Assembly (NCBI GenBank): GCA_947096075.1
Contig: CAMUQE010000002.1
Span: 1-33,558 of the forward strand
Direction: 5' to 3'
Source of the DNA: Veillonella parvula
Lineage (GTDB): Bacteria; Bacillota; Negativicutes; Veillonellales; Veillonellaceae
Length of the DNA stretch: 33,558 nucleotides
In this document: in pieces, positions 16,413 to 24,290 of the stretch
How positions within the stretch are numbered: position 1 is the first letter of the stretch
Layout of the letters: each line of letters begins with the position of its first letter
Notes under the pieces: model-generated
The model's database searches: none
Told to the model about the DNA's origin: nothing
What the model saw: only the letters and a program-made list of their open reading frames with translations
Program-made: the position numbers and the translations under genes

Positions 16413-17543
16413 ATGTCTAAAATACATGGGGGCAATATCTTTCAGTTTGCCCATGAACAACGAATTGAACCATATGAGGTTATTGACTTTAGTGCTAATA
16501 TCAATCCACTAGGCCCTAGCCAACGTGGCTTATCTGCATTAGAACCTCAATTGCGATATATATCACATTATCCGGATGCTACAAATGATGATATATTAAA
16601 TGCCATTGCTGATATCTATGGTATGAATAAAAATCAAATTGTAGTTGGCAATGGAGCGGCAGAGCTATTATATGCAATTTGTCGGTTACCTGGCTATACG
16701 GGCGCTTTTGTTCCCGCACCAGGTTTTTCTGAATATAAAGCTGCTTTAGAAGCAAGTAGAATTCCAGTACGCGATATTTATTATAGACCACGGGAAGATG
16801 AACATGGAAAACCTTATTTTGAGGTTCCTTATTTAGCATTAGAAACTTTTGCAGCCGAGTTAAAAGGGCAAGATGGTCGTATTATTGTATTTCTAGGTAA
16901 TCCCAATAATCCAGATGGTACGTTACTTGATAAGAACCATATTCGTACTATTGCAAGCATGCTGAAAGATGCTAATAGTTTACTTGTTATAGATGAGTCC
17001 TTTATCGATTTTGTTGGTAACGACACATTACAAGATAATGAATACTCCATGCGCTCCCTAGTTAACGAGTTTGATAATATTATCGTGGTTCATTCTTTTA
17101 CAAAATTCTATGCCGTGCCAGGGCTACGAATTGGTGCTGCTTTCAGCAATCCTCTTATCATTGAGCAACTAAATAGTTTTATTCCAACTTGGTCTGTTAA
17201 CACATTAGCTCAATCCTATACAGAGGCGGCTTTGAATGATGTAGAGTATGTGAAACGAACAAAACAAGTATTACATGAAGAGCAACTTTTTATGTATAAC
17301 TCATTAGATACTATAAATGGTATTACTGTATATCCGCCTTCAGCTAATTTTATATTGTTCCACATTGAACAAGAAGGAATAACAGCAGAGTCGATTAATG
17401 AAGCGCTTAAAAAATATAATATGATTGTTCGCAACTGTGATTCTTATATGGGATTAAATAATCAATGGGTTCGCGTTGCAATAAAAGATCATGATACTAA
17501 TGTTAAGTTAGTAGAAAAATTAACAGATATTTTGAAAGTATAG
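16413..17543 (+). CDS. cobD: threonine-phosphate decarboxylase CobD
   Basis: A PLP-dependent fold-type I enzyme that decarboxylates L-threonine O-3-phosphate to (R)-1-aminopropan-2-ol phosphate for CbiB. Some homologues take serine phosphate and give norcobamides, and sequence alone does not decide. The 376-residue protein begins with the CobD/HisC-like HGGNIFQFA and IDFSANINPLGPS, has VGNGAAELLYA near 75-85, NPNNPDG (about 164-170), and the PLP lysine K231 in SFTKFYAVPGLRIG. Length is typical. It follows pduX by 24 bp and precedes the cobC-like phosphatase by 7 bp. The combination with pduX makes CobD more likely than histidinol-phosphate aminotransferase, which it resembles. Confidence 0.92.
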   Translation: MSKIHGGNIFQFAHEQRIEPYEVIDFSANINPLGPSQRGLSALEPQLRYISHYPDATNDDILNAIADIYGMNKNQIVVGNGAAELLYAICRLPGYTGAFVPAPGFSEYKAALEASRIPVRDIYYRPREDEHGKPYFEVPYLALETFAAELKGQDGRIIVFLGNPNNPDGTLLDKNHIRTIASMLKDANSLLVIDESFIDFVGNDTLQDNEYSMRSLVNEFDNIIVVHSFTKFYAVPGLRIGAAFSNPLIIEQLNSFIPTWSVNTLAQSYTEAALNDVEYVKRTKQVLHEEQLFMYNSLDTINGITVYPPSANFILFHIEQEGITAESINEALKKYNMIVRNCDSYMGLNNQWVRVAIKDHDTNVKLVEKLTDILKV

Positions 17544-17550
17544 GAAGACT

Positions 17551-18189
17551 ATGAAAACATTGTATATTGTGCGCCATGGTGAAACTGATTGGAACAAAAT
17601 GGGAAAATACCAAGGCATCACAGATGTTCCACTTAATGAAAATGGTTTAAATCAAGCAAAGGCATGTGGTCAGGCTCTTAAAGATGTTAAATTTGATCGC
17701 ATATTATCTAGTGATTTGAGTCGTGCTTTAGTTACAGCTGAAGTCATTCGCGGTGAACGTACTACTCCTATTACGGTAGATAAACGCTTACGAGAACTTA
17801 ATTTTGGTGATTGGGAAGCTATGTTATTTTCAGATATCGAAGATCGTTGGCCTGGTTTGATAGATGAAATGTATTTGCGACCACATCTAGTTAAGGTTCC
17901 TAATGGTGAAAGCTTTAAGAATTTACAAGACCGTGCATGGGCAGGTCTAGAGGAATTCATCAATGTTAATAATGAGGAGGAAACACTTCTCATTGCTTGT
18001 CATGGTGGAACTATACGAACATTATTGTGTAAATTATTAGATATTTCCATTAGTCATTGTTGGAATTTTAGTCAAGGTAATACAGCAATAAATCGTATAT
18101 TCTATAATGGCATGGGAGAATTTGATCATAATATTTTAAACTTGCTCAATGATACAGCACACGTAGATGTATTACAAGGTCATGCATAA
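17551..18189 (+). CDS. cobC: histidine phosphatase, probable alpha-ribazole phosphatase CobC
   Basis: A 212-residue member of the phosphoglycerate-mutase-like histidine phosphatases. It has the RHGETDWN motif (R8, H9 as phosphate acceptor), the acid-containing LRELNFGDWEA block at about 83-93, and the second histidine H151 in ACHGGTIRTL. CobC removes the 5'-phosphate from alpha-ribazole phosphate or from cobamide phosphate. The biochemical call rests mainly on position after cobD; the family also contains general phosphatases (PhoE, GpmB-like), so the specific substrate is inference. It shares a TAATG overlap with the following pseudouridine synthase gene. Confidence 0.75.
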   Translation: MKTLYIVRHGETDWNKMGKYQGITDVPLNENGLNQAKACGQALKDVKFDRILSSDLSRALVTAEVIRGERTTPITVDKRLRELNFGDWEAMLFSDIEDRWPGLIDEMYLRPHLVKVPNGESFKNLQDRAWAGLEEFINVNNEEETLLIACHGGTIRTLLCKLLDISISHCWNFSQGNTAINRIFYNGMGEFDHNILNLLNDTAHVDVLQGHA

Positions 18190-18887
18190 TGCGACTAGAT
18201 AAATTATTAGCCAATAAAGCTTATGGTAGTCGAAAAGAAGTCCATCAAATCATAAAAGATAGAAGGGTTACCATCAATGGTAGTATAACAACGAAAAAAG
18301 ATACTCATATTGATATTGATGTTGATATAGTTGCTGTTGATGGTAAGATTGTTAGTACTACTCAACTATATTATGTAAAATTTCATAAGCCAAAGGGCTA
18401 TGTTACCGCCGTAGAAGATTCTAGTCACCCTGTTGTTATGGATTTACTCCCTCCAGAATTCATAAAAATGGGAGTAGTTCCAGTAGGCAGATTAGATAAG
18501 GATACAGAAGGACTTTTACTATTAACTAATGATGGTGTGTGGGGACATTCTATCATCAATGGTAATAAACATGTGCCTAAGGTTTATTACGTAGAATTTG
18601 AAGGAACGCTATCTGATGAAGGTATACAACGTATTAAAGAGGGAATTCTTCTTGGAGATGGTACGCAATGTAAACCGGCAGAAATTGAATTTGTATCGTT
18701 ACATTCAGTACATGTAACAATTGAAGAAGGTAAGTATCATCAAGTTAAGCGCATGATTGGTGCTGCAGGTGGTACTGTAACATATTTGAAACGTCTTACG
18801 ATTGGTCATATTGATTTAAGTGGCATTGAAGAGGTTGGTTCTGCAATGGAATTGACCGTTGAACAGATAGAGGGCTTTAAAAAATAG
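18189..18887 (+). CDS. rsuA: RsuA/RluB-family pseudouridine synthase
   Basis: Isomerises a specific uridine in ribosomal RNA to pseudouridine. The 232-residue protein has an N-terminal S4 RNA-binding domain (MRLDKLLANKAYGSRKEV, about 1-55) and the catalytic motif GRLDKDTEGLLLLTNDG with D103, matching the position of the RsuA catalytic aspartate (D102 in E. coli). The length, close to E. coli RsuA (231), favours modification of 16S rRNA U516, though B. subtilis-type paralogues with other targets exist. KYHQVKRM near 183-190 is the family C-terminal motif. It is coupled to the cobC-like gene by a 1-base overlap, though functionally unrelated. Confidence 0.88.
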   Translation: MRLDKLLANKAYGSRKEVHQIIKDRRVTINGSITTKKDTHIDIDVDIVAVDGKIVSTTQLYYVKFHKPKGYVTAVEDSSHPVVMDLLPPEFIKMGVVPVGRLDKDTEGLLLLTNDGVWGHSIINGNKHVPKVYYVEFEGTLSDEGIQRIKEGILLGDGTQCKPAEIEFVSLHSVHVTIEEGKYHQVKRMIGAAGGTVTYLKRLTIGHIDLSGIEEVGSAMELTVEQIEGFKK

Positions 18888-18917
18888 CATAAAATTCTAT
18901 TCAATATAGGTATTTTA

Positions 18918-18926
18918 TGGTAAGAT
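18918..18926 (+). promoter_or_regulatory. possible extended -10 promoter for the M24 peptidase and efp
   Basis: TGG precedes TAAGAT (18921-18926), in the 70-bp gap after the pseudouridine synthase gene and 31 bp before the peptidase start. No good -35 is visible. It is listed because the same TGG-plus-hexamer arrangement occurs before other genes in this window. Confidence 0.3.
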
Positions 18927-18957
18927 TAATTGTACTTTATAGACTAGGAGCAAGATT

Positions 18958-20031
18958 ATGAATGGATTAAATCTGCTACAACAGTATATTAAAGAGCAAG
19001 AATTAACAGGCGTCATTTTAATAAGCCCTATAAATCTACATTATTTTGCAGGCTTTACTGGTACTACAGGCTTTGCTATCATTACTCAAGATAAAGCCTT
19101 TATGATTACTGATTTCAGATATACTGAACAAGCAACAAAACAATGTGAAGGGTACACAGTTATTCAATATGAAACAACTGTTATGGATACTCTTGTAGAT
19201 ATATTCAATGAACATCATATTCACGAAGGTTTATTCGGTATAGAAGGCAAACAAATGCCTGTGGATACGTATGAAACTTTATGTGATACATTAGATGAAC
19301 GCTTTAATTTTACATCTATCAATTTTGCAAAACTACGTGCGGTTAAGCGTGAAGACGAATTAGACTTATTGCGTAAAGCCGCTAAAATTGGTGATGATGC
19401 TTTTGCTGCCTTGCTACCACAACTAAAGGTAGAGATGACAGAAAACGAAGCGCGCATTATATTAGAATCAGAAATGTTAAAACGTGGATCAGAGGAACCT
19501 TCCTTTGCAACCATTGTTGCTTCTGGTAATCGTTCTAGTATGCCTCATGGTGTAGCCAGTGATAAGGTCATTGAAGCAGGTGATTTTGTTACCTTTGACT
19601 TTGGTGCAGTATATAAGGGTTATCATTCTGATATGACTAGAACTATTGTAATGGGGCCTGCCTCTGAATTACAAAAGAAGCTGTATGGTATAGTTTTAGA
19701 AGCACAAAAACGCGGCGTAGCTGCAGTTCGGGCTGGTATTACTGGTAAAGAATTAGATGCAATTTGTCGTGATTATATTAAAGAACATGGATATACCAAG
19801 GAATTTAATCATGGTACTGGACATGGCGTAGGTCTTGAGATTCACGAAGAACCAGTAGCCAATACTAAATCCGATACGGTATTTACAGAAAATATGATCA
19901 TTACGGTAGAACCTGGCATTTATATAACAGGTACTATCGGATTGAGAATAGAGGATAGTGTCATCGTCAAATCTGACGGCTATGAGGTGTTGACACATAG
20001 TCCAAAAGAGTTAATTGAAATAGGTATTTAG
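18958..20031 (+). CDS. M24-family Xaa-Pro aminopeptidase (YqhT/PepQ-like)
   Basis: A cytoplasmic two-metal peptidase that removes N-terminal residues before proline. The 357-residue protein has an N-terminal creatinase-like domain (about 1-120) and the pita-bread catalytic domain. The five metal ligands are visible: D214 and D225 in DFGAVYKGYHSDMT, H289 in GTGHGVGLEIHE, E318 in VEPGIY, and the glutamate of RIEDSV near 332. The ATG is preceded by AGGAG at 18946-18950. It sits 15 bp before efp, the order known for B. subtilis yqhT-efp. The link makes sense because EF-P helps ribosomes through polyproline and this enzyme handles proline peptides; that is inference. Confidence 0.92.
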   Translation: MNGLNLLQQYIKEQELTGVILISPINLHYFAGFTGTTGFAIITQDKAFMITDFRYTEQATKQCEGYTVIQYETTVMDTLVDIFNEHHIHEGLFGIEGKQMPVDTYETLCDTLDERFNFTSINFAKLRAVKREDELDLLRKAAKIGDDAFAALLPQLKVEMTENEARIILESEMLKRGSEEPSFATIVASGNRSSMPHGVASDKVIEAGDFVTFDFGAVYKGYHSDMTRTIVMGPASELQKKLYGIVLEAQKRGVAAVRAGITGKELDAICRDYIKEHGYTKEFNHGTGHGVGLEIHEEPVANTKSDTVFTENMIITVEPGIYITGTIGLRIEDSVIVKSDGYEVLTHSPKELIEIGI

Positions 20032-20046
20032 AAGGAGAAGAGTTAG

Positions 20047-20604
20047 ATGATTTCCAGTAATGATTTTCGTCCAGGTGTAACCGTTGAAATTGACGGTAAT
20101 GTATGGCAAGTAGTTGATTTCCAACACGTTAAACCAGGTAAAGGTGCTGCATTCGTACGTACTAAAATGAAAAACTTGCAAACTGGTTCTGTAGTTGAGC
20201 GTACATTTAATGCAGGTGAAAAAGTGCCTAAAGCACATGTTGATCGTCGTCGTATGCAATACTTATATGAATCTGATGGCTCTTATACATTCATGGATAA
20301 CGAAACTTATGATCAAGTTGAACTTACCCTTGAACAATTAGGTGATGCTAAAAACTTCCTTCTTGAAAATATGGAAGTATCCATCATGTTCTTCCAAGGT
20401 ATCGTAATCGGTATTGATTTACCTGTAGCTGTTGAACTTCGCGTAGTTGAAACAGATCCTGGTATCCGTGGCGATACTGCAACTGGTGGTAATAAACCAG
20501 CCGTATTAGAAACAGGCTACACTGTAAAAGTACCTCTCTTCATTGAAGTAGATGATGTACTTCGTATTGATACTCGTACAGGACAATACATCGAACGTGC
20601 CTAA
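20047..20604 (+). CDS. efp: elongation factor P
   Basis: Relieves ribosome stalling at consecutive prolines by entering the E site beside the peptidyl-tRNA. The 185-residue protein has the three beta-domain layout: KOW-like N-terminal domain (1-64), then two OB domains, with the DPGIRGDT signature (about 139-146) near the C terminus. The tip loop reads KPGKG with K32, the residue that carries 5-aminopentanol in B. subtilis; E. coli instead modifies K34 with beta-lysine. No modification enzyme gene is in the window. GAAGGAGAAG before the ATG is a strong ribosome binding site. Confidence 0.97.
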   Translation: MISSNDFRPGVTVEIDGNVWQVVDFQHVKPGKGAAFVRTKMKNLQTGSVVERTFNAGEKVPKAHVDRRRMQYLYESDGSYTFMDNETYDQVELTLEQLGDAKNFLLENMEVSIMFFQGIVIGIDLPVAVELRVVETDPGIRGDTATGGNKPAVLETGYTVKVPLFIEVDDVLRIDTRTGQYIERA

Positions 20605-20678
20605 TACTCATTGATATGTATTGGGGCAAGATCTTTTCAAGGAATCTTATTCCCCATATATCGTAACATTTGCACTGT

Positions 20679-20726
20679 AAGCACTTGTCGTCTATGTAAT
20701 TATATATAGGGACAGGTGCTTTTTTT
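20679..20726 (+). terminator. terminator hairpin in the leader of the first Asp23 gene
   Basis: An 11-bp stem (20679-20689 with 20711-20721, one G-T pair) is extended by a CTAT/ATAG pairing inside the loop and followed by seven T residues (20720-20726). It ends the efp unit but lies only 13 bp before the next start codon, right against its AGAGG ribosome binding site. Another weaker hairpin (TGGGG and AAGAT pairing with ATCTT and CCCCA, about 20623-20656) precedes it. It may be a plain terminator with read-through or an attenuator. Confidence 0.75.
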
Positions 20727-20739
20727 GAAAGAGGCCAGT

Positions 20740-21120
20740 ATGACCAAGAAAAATACTGAACTAGAGTCGGGTAAGATTAAGATTAATGATGATGTATATG
20801 CTACAATTGTAACAATGACAGCGCTTGATACAAAGGGAATTCATCATATGAGTTCCACCTTTAATGATGGCGTTAACACTTTTTTTAGACGTAAATCCGA
20901 TCATGAAGGTGTTAAGATATCCTTTAACGATGAAGGAGCAATATCAGTTACACTATATGTGTGCATTCAGTATGGATATCGTATTCCTGATGTTGTTTTA
21001 CGTCTACAAGAGCGCATTAAAACTGCTTTAGTCTCTTATACAGAAATTGAGGTTCAAACTATTGATGTAGTTGTACAAGACATTATTTTTGATGATTTAG
21101 TAACACCTCAACAGCCATAG
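20740..21120 (+). CDS. Asp23/Gls24-family protein, copy 1
   Basis: A small 126-residue protein of the Asp23/Gls24 (YqhY/YloU) family. The ATG at 20740 is preferred to an in-frame GTG at 20716, which falls within the terminator stem. The family fold is suggested by the alternating strand pattern and by the segment GAISVTLYVCIQYGYRIPDVVLRLQ (split across about 73-97), typical of Asp23 proteins. Members are envelope-associated stress proteins or, for YqhY, lie next to acetyl-CoA carboxylase genes and affect it; no accBC genes are present here. A second, diverged copy follows after 11 bp, and nusB after that, as in Bacillus-type clusters. The biochemical role is unknown. Confidence 0.8.
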   Translation: MTKKNTELESGKIKINDDVYATIVTMTALDTKGIHHMSSTFNDGVNTFFRRKSDHEGVKISFNDEGAISVTLYVCIQYGYRIPDVVLRLQERIKTALVSYTEIEVQTIDVVVQDIIFDDLVTPQQP

Positions 21121-21131
21121 GAGGTATCTCT

Positions 21132-21527
21132 ATGAGTTCAGATAATCAATTAAATTATGGTTTAGACACGGATACCATTGATATTGCAGATTCTGTCATC
21201 ATTGATGTAGCAACAAAAACTTTAGGAACCATTCCTGGTATTCATTCTTTAAGCCCACGCTTTTACGATGAGTTGGTAGAGGGTATTACCCATGCTTTTG
21301 GTCAGCGTAGCTTACCTGGTATCAATGTAAAGCATCGTAAAGGTTTTATTGAAATTAATATTTATATTAAAGCATTGTATGGATATAATCTCATTGAATT
21401 ATCGAAACAATTGCAATTAGAAATCAAACAAACCTTAAAAAATATGCTAGATCTTGATCATATTAAGGTTGATGTGCATATTGAAGGTATTGTAAAAGAA
21501 AAGGAGCCAGTTTTACATGGTAACTAA
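21132..21527 (+). CDS. Asp23/Gls24-family protein, copy 2
   Basis: A 131-residue relative of the preceding gene product. It shows the more standard family features: IADSVIIDVATKTLGTIPGI (about 17-36) at the start of the domain and INIYIKALYGYNLIELSKQL near 76-95. This places it nearer to YqhY/YloU than copy 1, which lacks the clear IPGI stretch. GGAGGT at 21120-21125 precedes the ATG. The C-terminal end overlaps nusB by 11 bp. Two copies in a row suggest duplication followed by divergence, perhaps for a hetero-oligomer. Confidence 0.85.
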   Translation: MSSDNQLNYGLDTDTIDIADSVIIDVATKTLGTIPGIHSLSPRFYDELVEGITHAFGQRSLPGINVKHRKGFIEINIYIKALYGYNLIELSKQLQLEIKQTLKNMLDLDHIKVDVHIEGIVKEKEPVLHGN

Positions 21528-21921
21528 GCGAAATCGGCGAGAGGCTCGTCAATACGCATTCCAAATGTTATATGCCAATGAATTTCATACTGATCAAAAT
21601 GATGTTCAATTTCCCGAAGGAAACATTCATAAAGCAATGGATAAGGCATATGCAAATAGTATTATAGAGGGTGTACTATCAAATGTTGAAGCAATTGATG
21701 CTACATTACAGCCATTCTGTAAATCTCGTAAAGTAGCAAATTTAGATAAGGTGGATCGTTCTATCTTACGTATTGCAGTTTGGGAAATGAACAATAAAGT
21801 GGAACCTTTAGAGCCATCTATTGCTATTAATGAAGCCATTCAATTAGCTAAAGAGTTTGGCTCTGATGCATCTTATAAATTAATTAATGCAATCTTAGAC
21901 GCATATAATAAGAGTAAATAA
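21517..21921 (+). CDS. nusB: transcription antitermination factor NusB
   Basis: RNA-binding factor that, with NusE (S10), supports antitermination in rRNA operons. The 134-residue, all-helical protein has the family features REARQYAFQMLYA (about 6-18) and DKVDRSILRIAVWEM near 74-88, plus the C-terminal EAIQLAKEFGSDASYKLINAILD block. AAAGGAGCC lies inside the end of the preceding Asp23 gene, and the next gene begins on its last base (TAATG), so translation is probably coupled in both directions. The position after the Asp23-family genes is conserved in Firmicutes. Confidence 0.96.
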   Translation: MVTKRNRREARQYAFQMLYANEFHTDQNDVQFPEGNIHKAMDKAYANSIIEGVLSNVEAIDATLQPFCKSRKVANLDKVDRSILRIAVWEMNNKVEPLEPSIAINEAIQLAKEFGSDASYKLINAILDAYNKSK

Positions 21922-22874
21922 TGAAACGATATTACTTAGGCATTGATACGAGTTGTTACACCACAAGTTGTGCCATTGTAGATAGCGACTTTCACATAGT
22001 AGGGGAAGCACGTAAAATCTTAGAGGTAAAACCAGGTGAGCGAGGACTACAACAATCAAATATGGTCTTTCAGCATACAAAGGCGTTGCCTAAGTTAATG
22101 TCAGAGTTGCCTCAGGTACCAATTAGCGGCATAGGTGTTAGTGGCTTTCCGCGCCGTGAAGAACGCTCTTATATGCCTGCCTTTATGGTCGGGTTAGGAC
22201 AGGGGCAAACCTTGAGTCATCTTATGAATGTGCCTTTACATATTTTTGCACATCAAGAGAATCATATATTAGCTGCTTTGAGGGATTTAAAAAATATTCC
22301 TAATGACCCATTTTTGGCATTACATCTATCAGGTGGCACGACAGAACTATTATATTGCCATTATCAAGGAAACGGTATTTTTGAATCTCATATCGTTGGT
22401 GGTTCTAGAGATTTACAAGGGGGACAATATGTTGATCGCATAGGTGTCGCGTTGGGCTTACCATTTCCTGCAGGTAAACATTTAGAGGCATTAGCATTAC
22501 AAACTACAGAATATGAACCATTGCCATCATCTGTAAAAGACGGATGGATTAGCTTTGCCGGTCCTTGTAGTGCTGCTATGCGGCGTATAAATAACGCTAT
22601 GAGTGATATAGATAAATCTAAGTTAGCTAGAGCTGTTTTTACTTCCATTGGAAATGCTCTAGAAAAAATGATTACTTATCATACTAAAGAGAAACCTGTA
22701 CGTGCACTCATTGCTGTAGGTGGTGTGATGAGTAATAGTTTACTTCGTAAGCGGATGGAAACCTATTGTAAACGAAATCATCTCCAATTACATGTGGCGC
22801 AACCACAATTCTCTGTTGATAATGCCACAGGTAATGCTTTTGGTGCTGCTTATTTACAAGAATCTAGAGGATAA
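21921..22874 (+). CDS. TsaD/Kae1-like protein (M22 family paralogue)
   Basis: A 317-residue ASKHA-fold protein related to TsaD, which makes the t6A modification of tRNA. H111 and H115 in FAHQENHIL sit at the same positions as the metal-binding histidines of E. coli TsaD. The N-terminal GIDTSCYTTSCAIV, the HLSGGTTELL segment near 134-143 and a C-terminal SVDNATGNAFGAAYL with the probable third ligand aspartate are all present. It differs from true TsaD in the C-terminal motif (DNGAMIA expected), in length, and in the SGFPRREERSYMPAF insert. Such paralogues occur next to nusB/xseA in Clostridia. A t6A role cannot be assumed, since the true tsaD is probably elsewhere. Confidence 0.75.
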   Translation: MKRYYLGIDTSCYTTSCAIVDSDFHIVGEARKILEVKPGERGLQQSNMVFQHTKALPKLMSELPQVPISGIGVSGFPRREERSYMPAFMVGLGQGQTLSHLMNVPLHIFAHQENHILAALRDLKNIPNDPFLALHLSGGTTELLYCHYQGNGIFESHIVGGSRDLQGGQYVDRIGVALGLPFPAGKHLEALALQTTEYEPLPSSVKDGWISFAGPCSAAMRRINNAMSDIDKSKLARAVFTSIGNALEKMITYHTKEKPVRALIAVGGVMSNSLLRKRMETYCKRNHLQLHVAQPQFSVDNATGNAFGAAYLQESRG

Positions 22875-22876
22875 TC

Positions 22877-24100
22877 GTGAATGTATTAACCATTACACAA
22901 TTAAACAATCTCATAAAACGTACCTTAGATCGTGAATATCTATTAAAGAATGTATATGTAAGTGGTACCATTATTAATGCAAAACGTCATAGCAGTGGTC
23001 ATATGTATTTTTCTTTAAAAGATGAGGAATCTGCTATTGATGTGACAATGTGGTCTAGTACCGTCATGCAAAAGGGACTAGCTAATGCCATTCAAAATGG
23101 TTTATTAGTAACTGTAAAAGCATCTGTTAACTTTTACAATAAAATGGGCCGTTTAAATCTCATTGCATCAGATATGCAAATAGGTGCTAAAAGTCCGTTA
23201 CAGCTCGAATTTGACGCCCTAAAACGAGAGTTAACTGCTTTGGGGTACTTTGATGATAGCCATAAAGTAGGTTTACCCTATATGGCGAGTTGCATTGGTA
23301 TTGTTACATCCCAATCTGGTGCTGTATTACATGATATTCTACATGTTAGTAAACAACGCAATCCACTAGTTCAATTTAAATTGTTTTCCGTTCCTGTACA
23401 AGGTAGTACCGCAGGCCCAATTATAGCAAAAGGAATTGCTACGGCAGATGCTGATCCAGATATTGATGTCATCATCGTTGGTCGTGGTGGTGGATCTATG
23501 GAGGACTTGTGGTGTTTCAATGATAGAGCTGTTGTAGAGGCAATTTATAATGCTCATACACCGATTATTTCGGCGGTAGGTCATGAAACAGATTACACCT
23601 TATGTGATTATGTAGCTGATGTACGTGGTGCTACGCCTAGCCATGCTGCAGAAATGGCAGTACTTCCAATTACTATATTACAAGATCAGTTGACAGAAAA
23701 AGAAGAGTATTTACACGAATATATACGCTATACACTACAACAAAAACGTACAGATTTAACATTGCTCTTTAATCGAAAACTTGGCATTCCAGCTCTGCAA
23801 TTTTTACATAAGCAAAAATCACACTTACAAGAGCTTTCTCAAACTCTAACTAATGCAACTAAAGAACGATGTAATGCAGAGAGACATAGCTTAGCATTAT
23901 TGGCACAACAGTTAGAGTCACTAAATCCATTACAAATGATGATTAAAGGTTTTGCAAAGGTTGAGCATGATAACAAACCTATTACTTCGGTTGCCCAATT
24001 ACAACCAAATGACGATATACGAGTTACACTAGCTGATGGTTATATTACTGCTACGGTAAAGGAGGCGCACAAGGATGGCCGCATCACTAAAAAGTTATGA
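22877..24100 (+). CDS. xseA: exodeoxyribonuclease VII large subunit
   Basis: Catalytic subunit of exonuclease VII, which degrades single-stranded DNA from both ends. The 407-residue protein has an N-terminal OB fold (about 1-100, including SGTIINAKRHSSGHMYFSLK), the catalytic region with GIVTSQSGAVLHDI and GRGGGSMEDLWCFNDRAVVEAI (split over about 196-217), a long helical segment (270-350) and a C-terminal domain. The start is GTG at 22877, 2 bp after the previous stop, with AGAGG upstream; no ATG gives the full OB fold except four residues of the same frame. It overlaps xseB by 26 bp. Confidence 0.96.
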   Translation: MNVLTITQLNNLIKRTLDREYLLKNVYVSGTIINAKRHSSGHMYFSLKDEESAIDVTMWSSTVMQKGLANAIQNGLLVTVKASVNFYNKMGRLNLIASDMQIGAKSPLQLEFDALKRELTALGYFDDSHKVGLPYMASCIGIVTSQSGAVLHDILHVSKQRNPLVQFKLFSVPVQGSTAGPIIAKGIATADADPDIDVIIVGRGGGSMEDLWCFNDRAVVEAIYNAHTPIISAVGHETDYTLCDYVADVRGATPSHAAEMAVLPITILQDQLTEKEEYLHEYIRYTLQQKRTDLTLLFNRKLGIPALQFLHKQKSHLQELSQTLTNATKERCNAERHSLALLAQQLESLNPLQMMIKGFAKVEHDNKPITSVAQLQPNDDIRVTLADGYITATVKEAHKDGRITKKL

Positions 24101-24281
24101 GAAAAAATATAAGGCCTTAGAAGATATTGTTAAGCAATTAGATGATGGGGATATGACCATTTCTGAGCTTTTATCACAATATAAAAAGGGCTTAACTTTG
24201 GTAAAAGAATGTGCTGAAATGCTCGATTCTGTTGAAAATGAAGTACAACAAATTATCGAAGAAGTCCGCATCAGCGAATAA
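24075..24281 (+). CDS. xseB: exodeoxyribonuclease VII small subunit
   Basis: Small helical subunit of exonuclease VII, several copies of which wrap the large subunit's coiled coil. At 68 residues it is the normal length. The family pattern is visible: SYEKKYKALEDIVKQLDDGD, then the SELLSQYKKGLTLVKECAEML helix (each split for length, about residues 7-26 and 31-51). AAAGGAGG at 24058-24065, inside xseA, is the ribosome binding site. The 26-bp overlap with xseA and the short gap to ispA match the Firmicutes arrangement. Confidence 0.95.
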   Translation: MAASLKSYEKKYKALEDIVKQLDDGDMTISELLSQYKKGLTLVKECAEMLDSVENEVQQIIEEVRISE

Positions 24282-24290
24282 GGAGATTCT

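Noticed and set aside
20716..20739. GTG start extending the first Asp23 gene by eight residues
   Set aside because: The start lies within the terminator stem and the extension would be translated from the T run; the ATG at 20740 has AGAGG upstream.
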